From the NCBI GenBank assembly GCA_001662425.1, contig BDDC01000073.1, positions 1 through 64,000 on the forward strand: a stretch of DNA of 64,000 bases. The letters are read 5' to 3'. The notes under the pieces are model-generated. The model did no database searches. It was not told the DNA's origin and worked only from the letters and a program-made list of their open reading frames with translations. Source of the DNA: Chlamydomonas sphaeroides (Eukaryota > Chlorophyta > Chlorophyceae > Chlamydomonadales > Chlamydomonadaceae). The position numbers and the translations under genes are program-made. This document shows positions 23,501-34,900 of the stretch, one piece after another (within the stretch, counting starts at the first letter, position 1; every line of letters starts with the position of its first letter).

Positions 23501-23505
23501 TGTAA
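23501..23505 (+). terminator. TGTAA polyadenylation signal for the PAS1-like gene
   Basis: TGTAA lies 24 nt after the stop codon (23475-23477). If used, the 3' UTR is very short, and the next modelled start codon follows 65 nt later. Confidence 0.5.
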
Positions 23506-23569
23506 CCCTCGTGAATTCTCGTGACGCTTGCGCTTCTGTGCACACCCAGAAGGCCAGCCATGTAAAGGA

Positions 23570-26500
23570 ATGCCGGAGACTTGTTCTAGTTGCTTGACTC
23601 TAAGGCAAGCGAACCAGCTGCTCCAGGCGCGATGCGAGCTCTTGGCTCTCGAGCTGCGAAGGGAGAGAGCGCGAACGGCAACTCGGACTCGGCAGCTAGC
23701 GAAGCCTATAGCCGTGGACGCTGTACCATGCGTTCGCCGACCATGCTTACAAAATATTACCGCGAAATCGGCCAAGCAGTCGCGGCCCACGGCGGCTGGC
23801 CAGCCCGCCAGTGACCGCCATCCCGTCGTTGACCAGGAGCCAAGACGCAGCCCAGAATGGAGCGACAGCGGCAGCAGCAGCAGGCTTTCTCGTACGTGGC
23901 GTCGAGCCGCAGCGACTGCGGCCGCTACGGTGCCGAGCAACAGCCCCCGGCCAGCGCATCACGCCGGCGGCCTCCAGGCGGCCCCCAGCCCTCGACGGGG
24001 GCCCTTCAATGCCGTCGCGAGCGCCCTGTACCGGCGGAGCTCCAGCTCAAGCAGCAGCCTCAGCGACAGCGGCTCCTCGCTCAGCAGCAGCCAGCATGCG
24101 CCTCGCAGCCTGGCGGAGGCCTCGTTACACAGCTGGCGCCTGCGGCCCCACCGCGGCGCGCCTCAACCGACCCCAATCCCTCGGCACGCCGCCGACCCCA
24201 GCCGTCCCGTCCCAGTCAAGCAGCCGCGCAGCACCCAGCGCTGGCCCGAGACCCGCGACAGCTGTCTGCAGGTACCGACTGCCAGCCCGCAACGCCAAGT
24301 GCAGGGCGAGCCGCGGGCGGGCCGGCGGCCACAGGCTGCTAGTCATGTCCCAACAGAGTACGTCCCCGGCAGCCACCACTACGGGCAGGACGCTAGGCAG
24401 GCCAATGCACGCGAGCCTGGCGCACACACCGCTCCCCGTCACCACGACAAGCCGCCGACACAGACGCAGCAGCAGATCCAGCGGCAGGCGGGCAGCTCGG
24501 CGTCGCGGCGTGAGCGGCCCGCGTCGCACCAGCGCCCGCCGGCACAGCAGCCGGCAGGAGGGAGGCCGCTGCCCCTTCCGGACGATCCGCAAGAGGCTGC
24601 CCCACGCCACCCGCCACAGTTGCAGCCCGGCGGCGGTCCCGTCGGTGTGGAGCACGCATGGGTCCCCGCGGAGAGAGCCGAACCGCCCAGGGCTGGCCCT
24701 CCGAGCGGCAGCCGGTCCGCATCGCCGGTCTCAGGGTGGCCCGGGGAAGGTACCTGGCAGCAAGCCGCCACCGGCCCGCCGGCCCCAGGCGTCGGGCCTC
24801 CATGGCCCTGGCCGGGGCCACCGCCGCCAAGTTTCGTCTGGGGGCCGGGGCCCGGCCCGGCGTCGTACGCCAGTGTGCCCGGTGACGCCGGTGGCTGGGT
24901 CTATGGCCCCTATGCGGGCCTCCGGGGCGAGCGACTGGCGGCCTGGCAGCCCACGCAGCCGTGGCGGCCTTGGTGAGCTCCCATGGGACCGCCTGCGGGC
25001 AGCCGCCGGGTCGCCTGTCGTTCGTTTGAAGTTGGCTCATTGCTCGCCGCAGCACGACACGCAGCGGCCCCGAGCCGCTCCTCCCGATCTGCCCCTCCCC
25101 CACACAGGTACGAAAACCCCAGCTACGAGTCTGACGTGGACGGCGAGCGGGCGGCCGCCGCTGCCGCTGCTGCTGCCGGCGGCGGCCCGCACGGGCCGGT
25201 GGCTGCCGGCGGCGGCGACACCCTGCAAAGCGAGGCGCCTGGGGCCGCCGGCTCCTGCATGGCGGCGCCCGGCAATGGGCGGCGGGAGGTGCAGGCGCCC
25301 GGCCCGGCGCTGCTCCCGCCGCAGCCTTCTGGGGGCCGGTCATTGCCAGGCCGCGGCGTGCAGTCGTTGCCAGTACCGGGCCCAGCGGCGCCGGGGCCTG
25401 CCGGGCGTGAGGCGGGCGGCCGGGGCCAGGCAGTGCACGCGGCGCTGCTCGCCGCGCAGGATGCGGGGCAGCACCCTCCGCAGCCCTGGCACCGGCAGCC
25501 TCTGCAGCCTCCCCACCCGCGCATGCAGACGCAGTCGCAGGAGCTGTATCAACATCACCACCAGCCGCCGCCACCACAGCAGCAGCTGCTGCGAGAGCAG
25601 CCTGCGCAGCACGCCGCGTCTACGAGGCCCTCCACGCCAGCTGGCGTGCAAGGCGCGATGTCGCCGCCCCAGCATGGGGCGATGTCGCCGCCTCCCCAGC
25701 CGCATCCCCACATGCCCTCTCCGCAGCCGTGCAGATCGCCTATAGCCAGCAGCGGTGGCGGTGCTGGCCCCGGCGGCGACGCCGCAGATGGCGCCGGTGA
25801 GGATGAGGCCTGGTCCCCGGCCATGCGGCGCGCCACTGCCGCCGCCGACGCGGCGGCGGCGGCGGTGTCTGCGGCGGCGCTGGCGCTCAGCGGCGCTGCG
25901 GCGGCTGCAGCGCCACGGGGCTCGCCGACGCGGCCGGCGTCGCCGGGGCCGGGGGCCGGGGGCGCCTCACCGGCTGACGCTCGCGCCGCGACGGCCATGG
26001 TTCGTCAGAGCCTTGCAGCACGTGCAGTCCCTGCTGCCGTTCCCGCAGCGGCTGCTGACGCTGGCGCGGCTGTGAGCCAGAGCCTCTCGGCCGCCGCTGC
26101 TGCTGACGCCGACACCACGGCAACCGCAGCGATGTCCGGCAGCTCTCACGCTTCCCACGCACCGGCACTTCGGCCATCAGTCGCCGACCATGTCGCGCCC
26201 TCTGCCGCCGCAGCGCTGCTGGACGCCGCCTTCCCAGGACCCACGGGCGCGGGTGCAGCCACGGCAACCGCTAGGAATTCCGCAGCGCCGCTGGAGGCGT
26301 TTGCACAGGGGCCGAACCCGCAGCTGCTCCACGGCGACGGGCGCGTGCCGGGTCCTGCAGCAGCCGGCCTGCCCTCGGCAGCACATGCACATGCTCTACC
26401 CGGTGAGCTCCCGAATTCCAGCCAGGCTCTTCGCGACGTGGACGACGTCGGCGCCGCATCAATGGCGTCCTCGTCGGCGTCGGTGCCAGAGGCCGCGTCG

Positions 26501-29500
26501 GCGGTGACGCCGTGTGCGCCCAGCGGCAGCGACGCCGTCGCGTGGCTACAGCCCGCCGTTGCGGAGCAGCTGTCAACGCAGGGGCTAGCGCCGGACCCTG
26601 GGCTGCCGCAGAGCTGGGGCTTCCACGACGAGGAGGAGAAGGCGGACCGGAAGCAAAACGCCTGCACGGGGCACGACGAGAAGCCGAAGGCGGCGTGGGC
26701 GGAGGCAGAGGCGCACGTGGCGTCAAGAGGTGCAGCTGGAGCGGGCGTGGAGGAGGAGGGGCGCGTGGCGGCGTGGTCGGCTGTGCAGGCGGCCGCAGCC
26801 GCGCACTTGACAGGACCTTCATCCGGCGGCGGGCAGCAGGCGCTGTTCAGGGACAGCAGCGGCTCCACCGCCGGCTCCGTTACTGGGCGTGAGGGCAGCG
26901 AGCTGAGCTTTGGCGGCTTTGCGCTCGGTTCAGTCGCCATCGCCTGCGGGACCCTCGCCCACAGCCGTGACTCCGCCGCGTTGATCGACGCTGGCAGCCA
27001 GGCGGTCAATCCGGCCGCCACGGACTGCGGCGCTGCACTGGCGCCGCCTGCAGCATCAGGGCCCGCAGCGACGCCCGAGGCGGCATCCCAGCCCGCTGCT
27101 TCCTCGCTCCCTCGCGTCGCCGTACAGCAGCCCGTCGCGGCCGCCTCTCCGGCCGCATCGCCGACCATGTCGCCAACCCAGTCACCTCGCACCGACTGGC
27201 TCGGACCAGCCGCGGCTGATGAGTGGCCGCCGGAGCTGGCCGCCGCCGCGGTGCTGCTGGCGGCGGCCGCCGCCAGCCGCCGCTCGACGGCCGAGGCGCC
27301 CATCCCTCCCGTCATCGCCCTGCCGCTCGAGGCCATCAGCCGCCACCCCTGGGCGCCGCCGCTGGACGAGTCCGGCGCCCCGATGGCCGGCTGGGGCGTC
27401 GAGCTGATTGGCGCCGCCATCGGCGACGTCTGGGGCGCCGCCGGCTGGTCCAGCCCGCCGCGCGGCGGCGAGCTGGGCTTCGGCGGCCCTGGCAGCTGGG
27501 GCGGCGCTCGCGAGGGTTCGGGCAGCGGCAGCCTGCAAGCCGAGCCCGCGCTTGAGCTGCCACAAGGAAGCTTGGACAGCACCGACCGCTCTGGGCCGGG
27601 TGGCCTGGCACAGCCGGGCTCCGGCGCCCGCGGCGGTGCCGGCAGCCAAGGCGAGAGCGCCAGCGCTAGCGGTGGCGGTGGCGTGCCGTCGCCCGGCTCC
27701 GTCGAGTCTTCCAGCTCGCAGGCGGTGACGGCGTCGCGGCCCAGCATCTCGAAGCTGCCGTCACCGCAGGAGAGCGCGCAGAGCAGCCCCCGCGATCGGA
27801 CGGGGGCATCCCGCATCCCGCCGCCACCGAGCCTGCCGCTGCGGAGTCAGCTGGCCGCCGAGGGCGAGGCCTCGCCGGATCGAATGCCGCGCCGCCGAGC
27901 CGCCAGTGTGGCGGCTGTGGGGCTACGGCGAGCCGCCAGCCAGGCGCTGCCGGACCGGACTTCCGCGGATGGCGCTGGCAGGCAGGCACAGGGCGACGGC
28001 GTTGGCCGCGCCGTCGGGGCAAGCAGCACCAAGGGCCGCAGCGGGCTGCCCTCCCCGCCAGGCCGCGGCGGCAGTGTCGCCCGGGGTGGCGTCGCTGGCC
28101 GCGTGCGAGTCCGTACTGGCTGTAGCGACCCCGGCATTGCGGCCGTCCGCGGCGGCGCAGGGGCTACAGCACGAAGCTCCCGCCAGGTGCCATCGTTGCG
28201 GGGCGCAGCCGACGGCGCCGGTGCCGGCAGCCGACTGTCGGCGGTGTCGCACGCGGGGCCGGTGTGTGGCGGCGACGCCAGCCTCAGCTCTGCCGAGGAT
28301 GCGGCAGGCAGCAGCAGCCAGGCGACGGCCGCCACGATCGGCGCCGCTGCAGCGGCGCTATGGGCCGACGCAGCGCGCGCTGCGCTGCCGGCGGTGACAG
28401 CGACGGCTGACGGCGGCGAAGGCAGCTGGCTGGGGCCCACGGAGCTGCCGTCGCTGGACCTGTTCGCGTCCGAGTTTGCGGCCAGCGACCGCAGCACGCG
28501 CAGCGGCGGCGGCGCCGGGTTTGACGGTGGCGGCAGCTGGGCCAGGCTGCGGCATGAGTCCGACCGGGCCATTGAGGAGCTGCTGCATAGGCCGCCGCCG
28601 CCGCCGTGGGCCCTTTCCGAGTCGGGCCAGCATGCCTCGGCCGCAGGGCCCTCGTCGCCGCTGATGGCGGCGTCGCCATTCGGTGGCGAGGCCTGGACGG
28701 GGGAGCTGTCGCCGCTGCCGACCTTAGTCACGCCGGCGGAGGCGGCTTTTGGGAGTGGCTTTGGCGGCGGTGGCGTCGGCAATGCGGGCTCGCCGGCTGT
28801 TGACCCATCCTCCCTGTGGCCGGGCCTCGCGTGGGACAGCCCCGGCTGGCCTGCAGCGGTGCAGCAGGGACCCAGCTCGTCTCCTTTCATGGGCTTTGGG
28901 GCGCCAGACGCACCCGACGGCGGCCCAGGGGCGGAGACGGAGGCGGTGGCGGAGCCCGCTGGCAGCGAGCCGGGCTCCGACCTGCACGGCTCCCCGGCAC
29001 GGGCCGGCGCCGCGGAAGGCGACGGCAGGGCCAGCCCAGGCACCCTCGCCCGCCGCAGCCGGTGCGTCCCGGCAGCGCATGCCGCGCGTCCATGCTCGCT
29101 ACCCCGAAGGGCCACCGCTCCCTGCTGCAGCATGCGTCGCCGCCTACCTGCCTGTTGGCCCCAACCCGGCTGTGAACCACCATCAGTACAAACCCCAACC
29201 TCTGTGCAAACCCCCTTCCGCACCCACATCCACCCCCTCGCAGGTCCCTTGGCTTCAGCGCCCTGGGCAGTCCCGACACCCCCCGCCCCAGCCGCGCCGG
29301 CCGCCGACCCGACGGCTCCCCACCCGAGGCCGCCTGGCGGCAAGCAGCGGACAGCCTAGGCGCCTCGCCCTACCGGCTGCTGCAGGACTTCCGCTCTGGC
29401 GAGCTCCGGGGCCAGGCCACGACCACGCCCAGCACGCCCGGCACCGCAGCCACAGGCGCCATGCCCAGCCGGGCCTGGCCCGAGCGCACCCCGTCGCCGC

Positions 29501-30150
29501 TGCAACACGGCTCGCCGCGCCGCGGCCGGGCCGCCGGCGCAGGCGCGGGGCTCGGCCCGTCAGGGCTGGGGGGAGTGCGCGTCAGCCCGGGCCGCAGCCC
29601 GCACGGCGGCTCCGTCAGCGGCAGGTCCATGGCGTCGTCGCTCATGGAGCGACTCGGCCGGCACTGGGTGCTGGGCCGCTCCGGCGCCGCCTCGCCCGCG
29701 CGCTCGGTCGGCACGTCGGCCGCCGCCACTCCGCTGGCGTCGCCGTCGCCGTTTGCGGGCGGCAACGCGTCGCCGGGCCGCCGCGGCGTGGTGGGCTCGC
29801 CGAGCCGTGCCCAGGCGCGGGCGGGTCGCATGCGGGTCATTGCGGAGGCGGTGGCGGAGCAGGAGGCGTTCCGGGCGCAGCGCCACAGCAGCCAGGCGGC
29901 GGAGTTTGGGGAGATGAGCCCCTCGGCGATGGAGGCGGCGTGGGACGAGGGAGGGCGGCGGAGTACGGGCAGCCCGGCCGGCGGCAGAGCGGGCGCGAGC
30001 GGGGGAGCGGGTGGCCGGGAGGGGCGCAGCAGCGGGCTGCGCGGCACTGGCGGCAGCGGCCGGGGGCGGTACGGCGGCCGCAGTTTCGCGCTTGAAAAGG
30101 ACTGGACGGGCAAGGTGCGGCTGTTTGTGCGGGATAGCGACGAGGAGTAG
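23570..30150 (+). CDS. Giant unrecognised low-complexity (disordered) protein
   Basis: Three exons: 23570-24972, 25108-29061, 29244-30150. They join in frame for 6264 nt, giving 2087 residues. No known domain was recognised. The N-terminus has a short helical stretch (TLRQANQLLQARCELLALEL), then Ser-, Pro- and Gln-rich sequence including a serine run. The large middle exon is Ala/Gly/Pro/Ser-rich with scattered acidic patches and WGVELIGAAIGDVWGAAGW-like islands. The C-terminus is basic, Gly/Arg/Ser-rich, and ends in an ordered-looking, charged FALEKDWTGKVRLFVRDSDEE. Introns use GTGAGC and GTGCGT donors and phase-matched AG acceptors, and third-position G/C bias holds throughout, which supports coding. 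The start is uncertain: ATG 23570 is only 65 nt beyond the upstream gene's TGTAA, so a downstream start is possible. A nuclear or scaffold role would be a guess. Confidence 0.62.
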
Positions 30151-30337
30151 GGGATGGATGTGGGGGCGTAGTGGGACAAGAGATACGGTCGGCGATGCCT
30201 CTATCTGTGTATCGCGAAGACGCTGTGAGGTGGGGACGACAGGTCGCAGCTGTTGCCGTGCGCTAGCGGAGACGGTCCTGTCGTATGGTCTCAAGAGCTG
30301 CGGAGCCGGAGCGCAGCATAGCGGACGAAGAGCCCCC

Positions 30338-30342
30338 TGTAA
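30338..30342 (+). terminator. TGTAA polyadenylation signal for the giant protein gene
   Basis: TGTAA occurs 188 nt after the stop codon at 30150, on the plus strand. Confidence 0.5.
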
Positions 30343-30420
30343 CACTTACCGGTCTACTTGTAGAGTCCCCAGGCAGCTGCCAGTACTGGCGCTTGTGTCA
30401 GGTACCCTCCAATGATTTCC

Positions 30421-30425
30421 TTACA
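30421..30425 (-). terminator. TGTAA signal, possible 3' end of the IDM1-like gene
   Basis: TTACA on the plus strand is TGTAA on the minus strand, about 606 nt beyond the stop codon at 31031. Use would imply a long 3' UTR; an unseen nearer site is possible. Confidence 0.35.
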
Positions 30426-31030
30426 CGTTTGTTCTCCAGGACCTGGAAGTGCAGCTGAGGCTGGGGCTGTAGCGGACATCGGCCGCAGAGGGATCCGATG
30501 CAGTGCCGAGCCAGCAAACGCCCGTTAGTTGCACGCATGCGGGCGGGTTGCCGCCGCGCCAGCACGCTCGGCCCTAACCACCGCGCCGCAGCGATAGCCC
30601 AGTTGTCAGCGACCCTTGCAGCCCCGTGCGAGTCTTGCGGCTGCTGCAGCCCTCGCCCACATGGGTATGCACACACTTCACGCCATATATGCCGCCGCCG
30701 CCACGCCAACAAACACTCGTGACAACGAACGCCCTAGCCACCAGCCGCCTCCGCCTTGCCACTGGCGGTGCACGCAAACCCACATGCATAAGCGCCCCGC
30801 CCATGTGCCAACCGGATGCGACCCGACCCGTGCAATATGCAAGCCACCGCTGGCCCCTGAGCCGCCTCCGCTCAGCGCCGCACCTCACAGTTCCATGGAC
30901 GTCGCGGGCCGCTAACGACAGCCCACCAGTAACACAAACAAGTGCATCACCCGCATCCACACATCCATACACACACGCGAGTCCATTCACACACACCCCA
31001 CTGCGCTGTGCTACAGTAGCCCCGGCGGCA

Positions 31031-31939
31031 TCATGCCCAGCCCCCCTGTCCAGGCTGCTGCCCGCCGTAGCCGCCCCCATGCTGCGCTTGCTGCGCCCCG
31101 TGTTGCGCTTGCTGCGCCCCGTGCTGCGCTTGCGGCGCCGCGCCGTACGCCGCATACGACGGCTGCACGCTGCCGTACGCTCCAGACCCGTCGCCGCTGC
31201 CGTGCCCTGCGTAGGGCTGCTGCTGACCCCCGGGCGCCGAGCCACCGGCCGACGCTTGCCGCTGGTATGCAGCCAGCCGATCATGATAGGTCTGGTCGAG
31301 CGCCGAGGTGCCGCCGGGCGGCGCGCCTCCGGTGCTGCCGCCGCCGCCGCCCGCCGCGCCCCAGCCACCCTGCTGCTGCGGTTGCGGCTGCGAGTGCTGC
31401 TGCTGCTGCCACGCCGCCGCGCCACCGGCCTGCTGCTCGCCGCCGTACTGCTGACCGTACAGTGGCTGCTGGTACGGCGCCGTGTACGGCTGCTGCTGCT
31501 GCTGGTACGGTGGCTGCTGCTGCTGCTGTTGCGGCTGGTGTTGATGTTGGTGCTGCTGGGGTTGGTGTTGGTGCTGCTGGGGTTGGTGTTGGTGCTGCGG
31601 CTGCTGGTAGCCCTGCCCACCCAGCGACGCCTGGCCCAGGTTGCCCCATTCGGCCGCCGAGCCGCTGCCGCCAGCAGCATGGTGCAGCGTCTGCTGCTGC
31701 TGCTGCTGCTGCGCCACCGCGCCCCACGCCGGCTGCTGCTGCTGGTGCTGCTGGCGCTGGTGCGGGTGCGTCTGCTGCTGGTGTGTGTGGTAGGCGGCGG
31801 TTGAGTCATGGCCGTAAGTCGGTTGCTGCGGCGCCTGCTGCTGCTGCTGCTGCTGCCAGGGCTGCTGGGACCACCCGCCAGCCAGAGCCGCTTGCGTCAC
31901 GTCCATGCCAGGCGCCTGGCCGTGGCCATGGCCGTGATG

Positions 31940-31983
<44 letters not shown>

Positions 31984-34900
31984 TTTGCTGCAGCAGCTGC
32001 GTCTGCTGCTGCTGCTTGACAGTGAACTGCTGCAGCGCCCACCGGTACGCCACCGCCTCGACCGCCTGCGCCGCCCCGTACTGCTCGTTCGGCTGCTGCT
32101 GTTGCTGCTGCTGCGGCGGCGGCGGCGGCGCCGGTTGCGCTCCATACGAAGGCGCGCCGTACGTGTTGTACGACATGGAACCGCCGCCGTTGGCCAGCTG
32201 CTGCTGCCCGGCGGCTGGCGCAGCGCCGGCTCCGGCCGCCGCCGCGGTCTGCCGCAGGAAGCCCGGGTTTGTGTGCATGCTGACGGCGGCAGCGGCGGCC
32301 GCCGCCGCCGCCGCGGCGGCGGACTGCTTGAGGGCTGCGGCGGCGGCCGCGGACGCCGCGGCGGCCATGGCCCCTTGCAGCGGCGCCAGCATGCGGGTCG
32401 CCACGCCTAGCGCCGACTCCATCAGTCCGGCCTCGGCGCCGCCGCCCCGCGGCACCGCCGCGGCGGCGGCCTCGGCCCCGCTGTAGCCGTGCCACGGCTC
32501 CGCGGCCTCCTCCCCGCTATCGCCACCGTCGTCGTCCTCGGGCCCGACGCCCGCTAACGCATTGCCGTACATGACGCTCGGGTTGGCCAGAGCAGCGGCG
32601 GCGGCAGCACCGCCACGGCGACCGCGGCCGCGGCCCCGCCGCCCGCCGCGGCCCCGTCCTCGACCGCGGCCGCCCCAAGCGCCGGCGTAAGGCCCGCCCG
32701 TCGCGACAGCGGCGGCCGGGTCGACGGCGGCGCCGTACGGGTCGGTTGCGCTGCCGTACGGGTCGGTGCCGCCTAGGTGCGCTGACAGGGCTGCCTGGTA
32801 CTCCGCCGCTGCGGCGGCAGCGGCGCCACCACGGCGGCCCCGCCCACGGCCGCGGCCGCCGCGGCGTGCCGGCGGTGTGGCCGCGTATGGCGCGCCGGCG
32901 GCGGCCGCAGCCGTCGCGGCGGCCGCAGCCGCAGCCGCCCCAGCAACGGGGTCGTACAGCCCGACCGCCGCCCCAGAGATCTGCTCAAACTCCGCGCCAT
33001 CGGCCGTGACGTACGCGGCGCCAGCCGCCGCCGCCGCCGCGGCGGCGGCGGCGCGACCCCAGCGCCCGCGGCCACCGCCACGCCCGCGGCCCGTACCGCG
33101 CGTGCGCCTCGGCGGCGGCGCCGCCGCCCAGACCGCCTCCTCCAGCCCGCCGGCGGCCATGGCCTCGGCGGCGGCGGCGGCCGCCGCATCCATCACCTCG
33201 TACACTTTGGTGTCCGACTCCGCGGCCTCCTCCTCGCTGGCCTTCCGCGCGGCCGCCAGCACCGCCGCAAAGGCCTCGACGAACTCGGGCTCGGCGGCCT
33301 GGTGCGACGACACCAGCTGGTGGCCGTCGTCGTGCGGCGGCACGGCAATGAGCTTGCGCGCCACGACCGAGGTGTGCGGGAAGATGATCATGCGGTGCTC
33401 GCCGCGCGCTACGCGGATGGAGAACTCGTCCAGTGACGTGAACTGCAGCTGCTTCCAGGCCGGCAGCTGCGAGGGGCGCGAGCAGCGCGGACGCGCCAGG
33501 AGGGCAGCAACAGGGGAGGGGTGAGCAGGCGCCGGGCGGGTCGTGCCGTTGAGCCCCAGCCGTAGCCCCAGCAGCCCGGGGCGCAGCTCACCGCGTCTGG
33601 TGTGGCAGGCAGCACCAGCGCGCGCACGCCCAGGCGGATGAGCTTGTGGCGCAGGCCGTCCACCAGGGCGCGCAGGTGGCCCTGCCGCCTGCAGTCGACC
33701 AGCGTGGCCACCAGCGGCAGCTCCGCCATGGAGGAGCCCAGCACGCGGAAGATGGCGCCCAACACGGGCCGCCCGCGGCCCTCGCGCTCGGCGCCCCTGC
33801 GGGGGAGGGCAAGAGGCAAGAGCGCAGTGCAGGGTGAGGTGAGCGCGTTGGCGAGCGCGCACTTGACGTAGCAGCCGTTGCCTGGGCGCCCTGGGCCGAG
33901 GAAGGATGCAGCATGAGGGCAAGGACCAAGCACGCCAGGCCATGCGCAGCAGCCCCGCAGGCCCCTGCCGTCGCGGCCCCGGGCGCCGCCAATGCCCGCC
34001 CTGTGCCCCCGCAGGTGCCCCTGCGTCCTCACTTGTAGCGCAGCAGCACCGCGTACATGCCCTGGAAGTCGTAGTCACCGCTGCTGTCGGCCAGCACCAT
34101 CTTGGGCAGCAGGTCGTCGCCCGTGCCCGTGTCCACAATGGGGTCGAACGACTCCTGAGGGCACACACCGGAACAGAAAACGTTTGCATGTCGCTACTGC
34201 AAGACGTTCTGCAGCGATGGCTTATTGCAGGCAGGTGCGGGGCTCGCGAGCAGGGTCAGGCCTGCTTGCACTGCACGCCCGGCCCCACGCGCAAGGGCTC
34301 CCAGCTCCGTACTGGGCGCTGCCGCCACCCCCACCATCGCGTCAGCCCTCCCTCCCTGCCCCACCTGCAGGATCTCCAGCACCGTGTTAAGTGCGTCCTC
34401 GGAGCCGCGCTTGCCGCGGATCATCTGCCACCGGTACGCGGGGTTGCCCGGCACCAGCGTCTCGCCCGCGTCCACCTCGTCGTTCAGCGCGTCCCGGATG
34501 CGCACGCACTCCTCGCCGCAAAACCACTCGCCCTCGGGCACCGCCTGGGAAAGGGAAGCGCGGGGCGTCAGGCAGTTGGGACATCAGGCGGAGAGGACGG
34601 GCACGGGCGAGAGCGACGGGCACTGGCCGCTCGCCCTTGGGCACGGCCTGGGGTCGAGGAGGGCGGGGCTGGTGGGCAGGGCCAGGGGCAGAAGCTTGAG
34701 GCGCAGACAGGCGGAGACACGGCAGCAGCAAGCGGCTCGGCATCTGCATTCATTCATGACACCGAGTAACTGCTCTTCTTTGCTAGGTTGGCGCAAGCCC
34801 CCACAGCCCACCGCGCTCGCTCTCGCCCTCGCTCACCTTCATGTCTGCCATTTTGTGCTCGCGCAGGCAGCCAATGTGGAACTCCTTCTCGCACTGGTCG

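Larger units (their letters stand above)
30151..31030. other. Convergent intergenic region
   Basis: 880 bp between two genes that end towards each other. It holds a plus-strand TGTAA (30338) and a minus-strand TGTAA (30425-30421), so the two 3' UTRs probably abut. No gene seen. Confidence 0.5.

Noticed and set aside
23811..25745. 644-codon plus-strand frame overlapping the giant orphan gene
   Set aside because: It does not join to the third exon and crosses the intron 24973-25107. The adjacent frame gives a single phase-consistent 2087-residue product with better third-position bias.
26146..27816. 556-codon open frame on the minus strand
   Set aside because: It is antisense to the large plus-strand exon 25108-29061. 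GC-rich DNA with few stop codons produces such shadows, and it has no splice-consistent partners or domain.
27847..29343. 498-codon open frame on the minus strand
   Set aside because: Also antisense to the giant orphan gene. The plus-strand frame is the one that joins in phase to the flanking exons.
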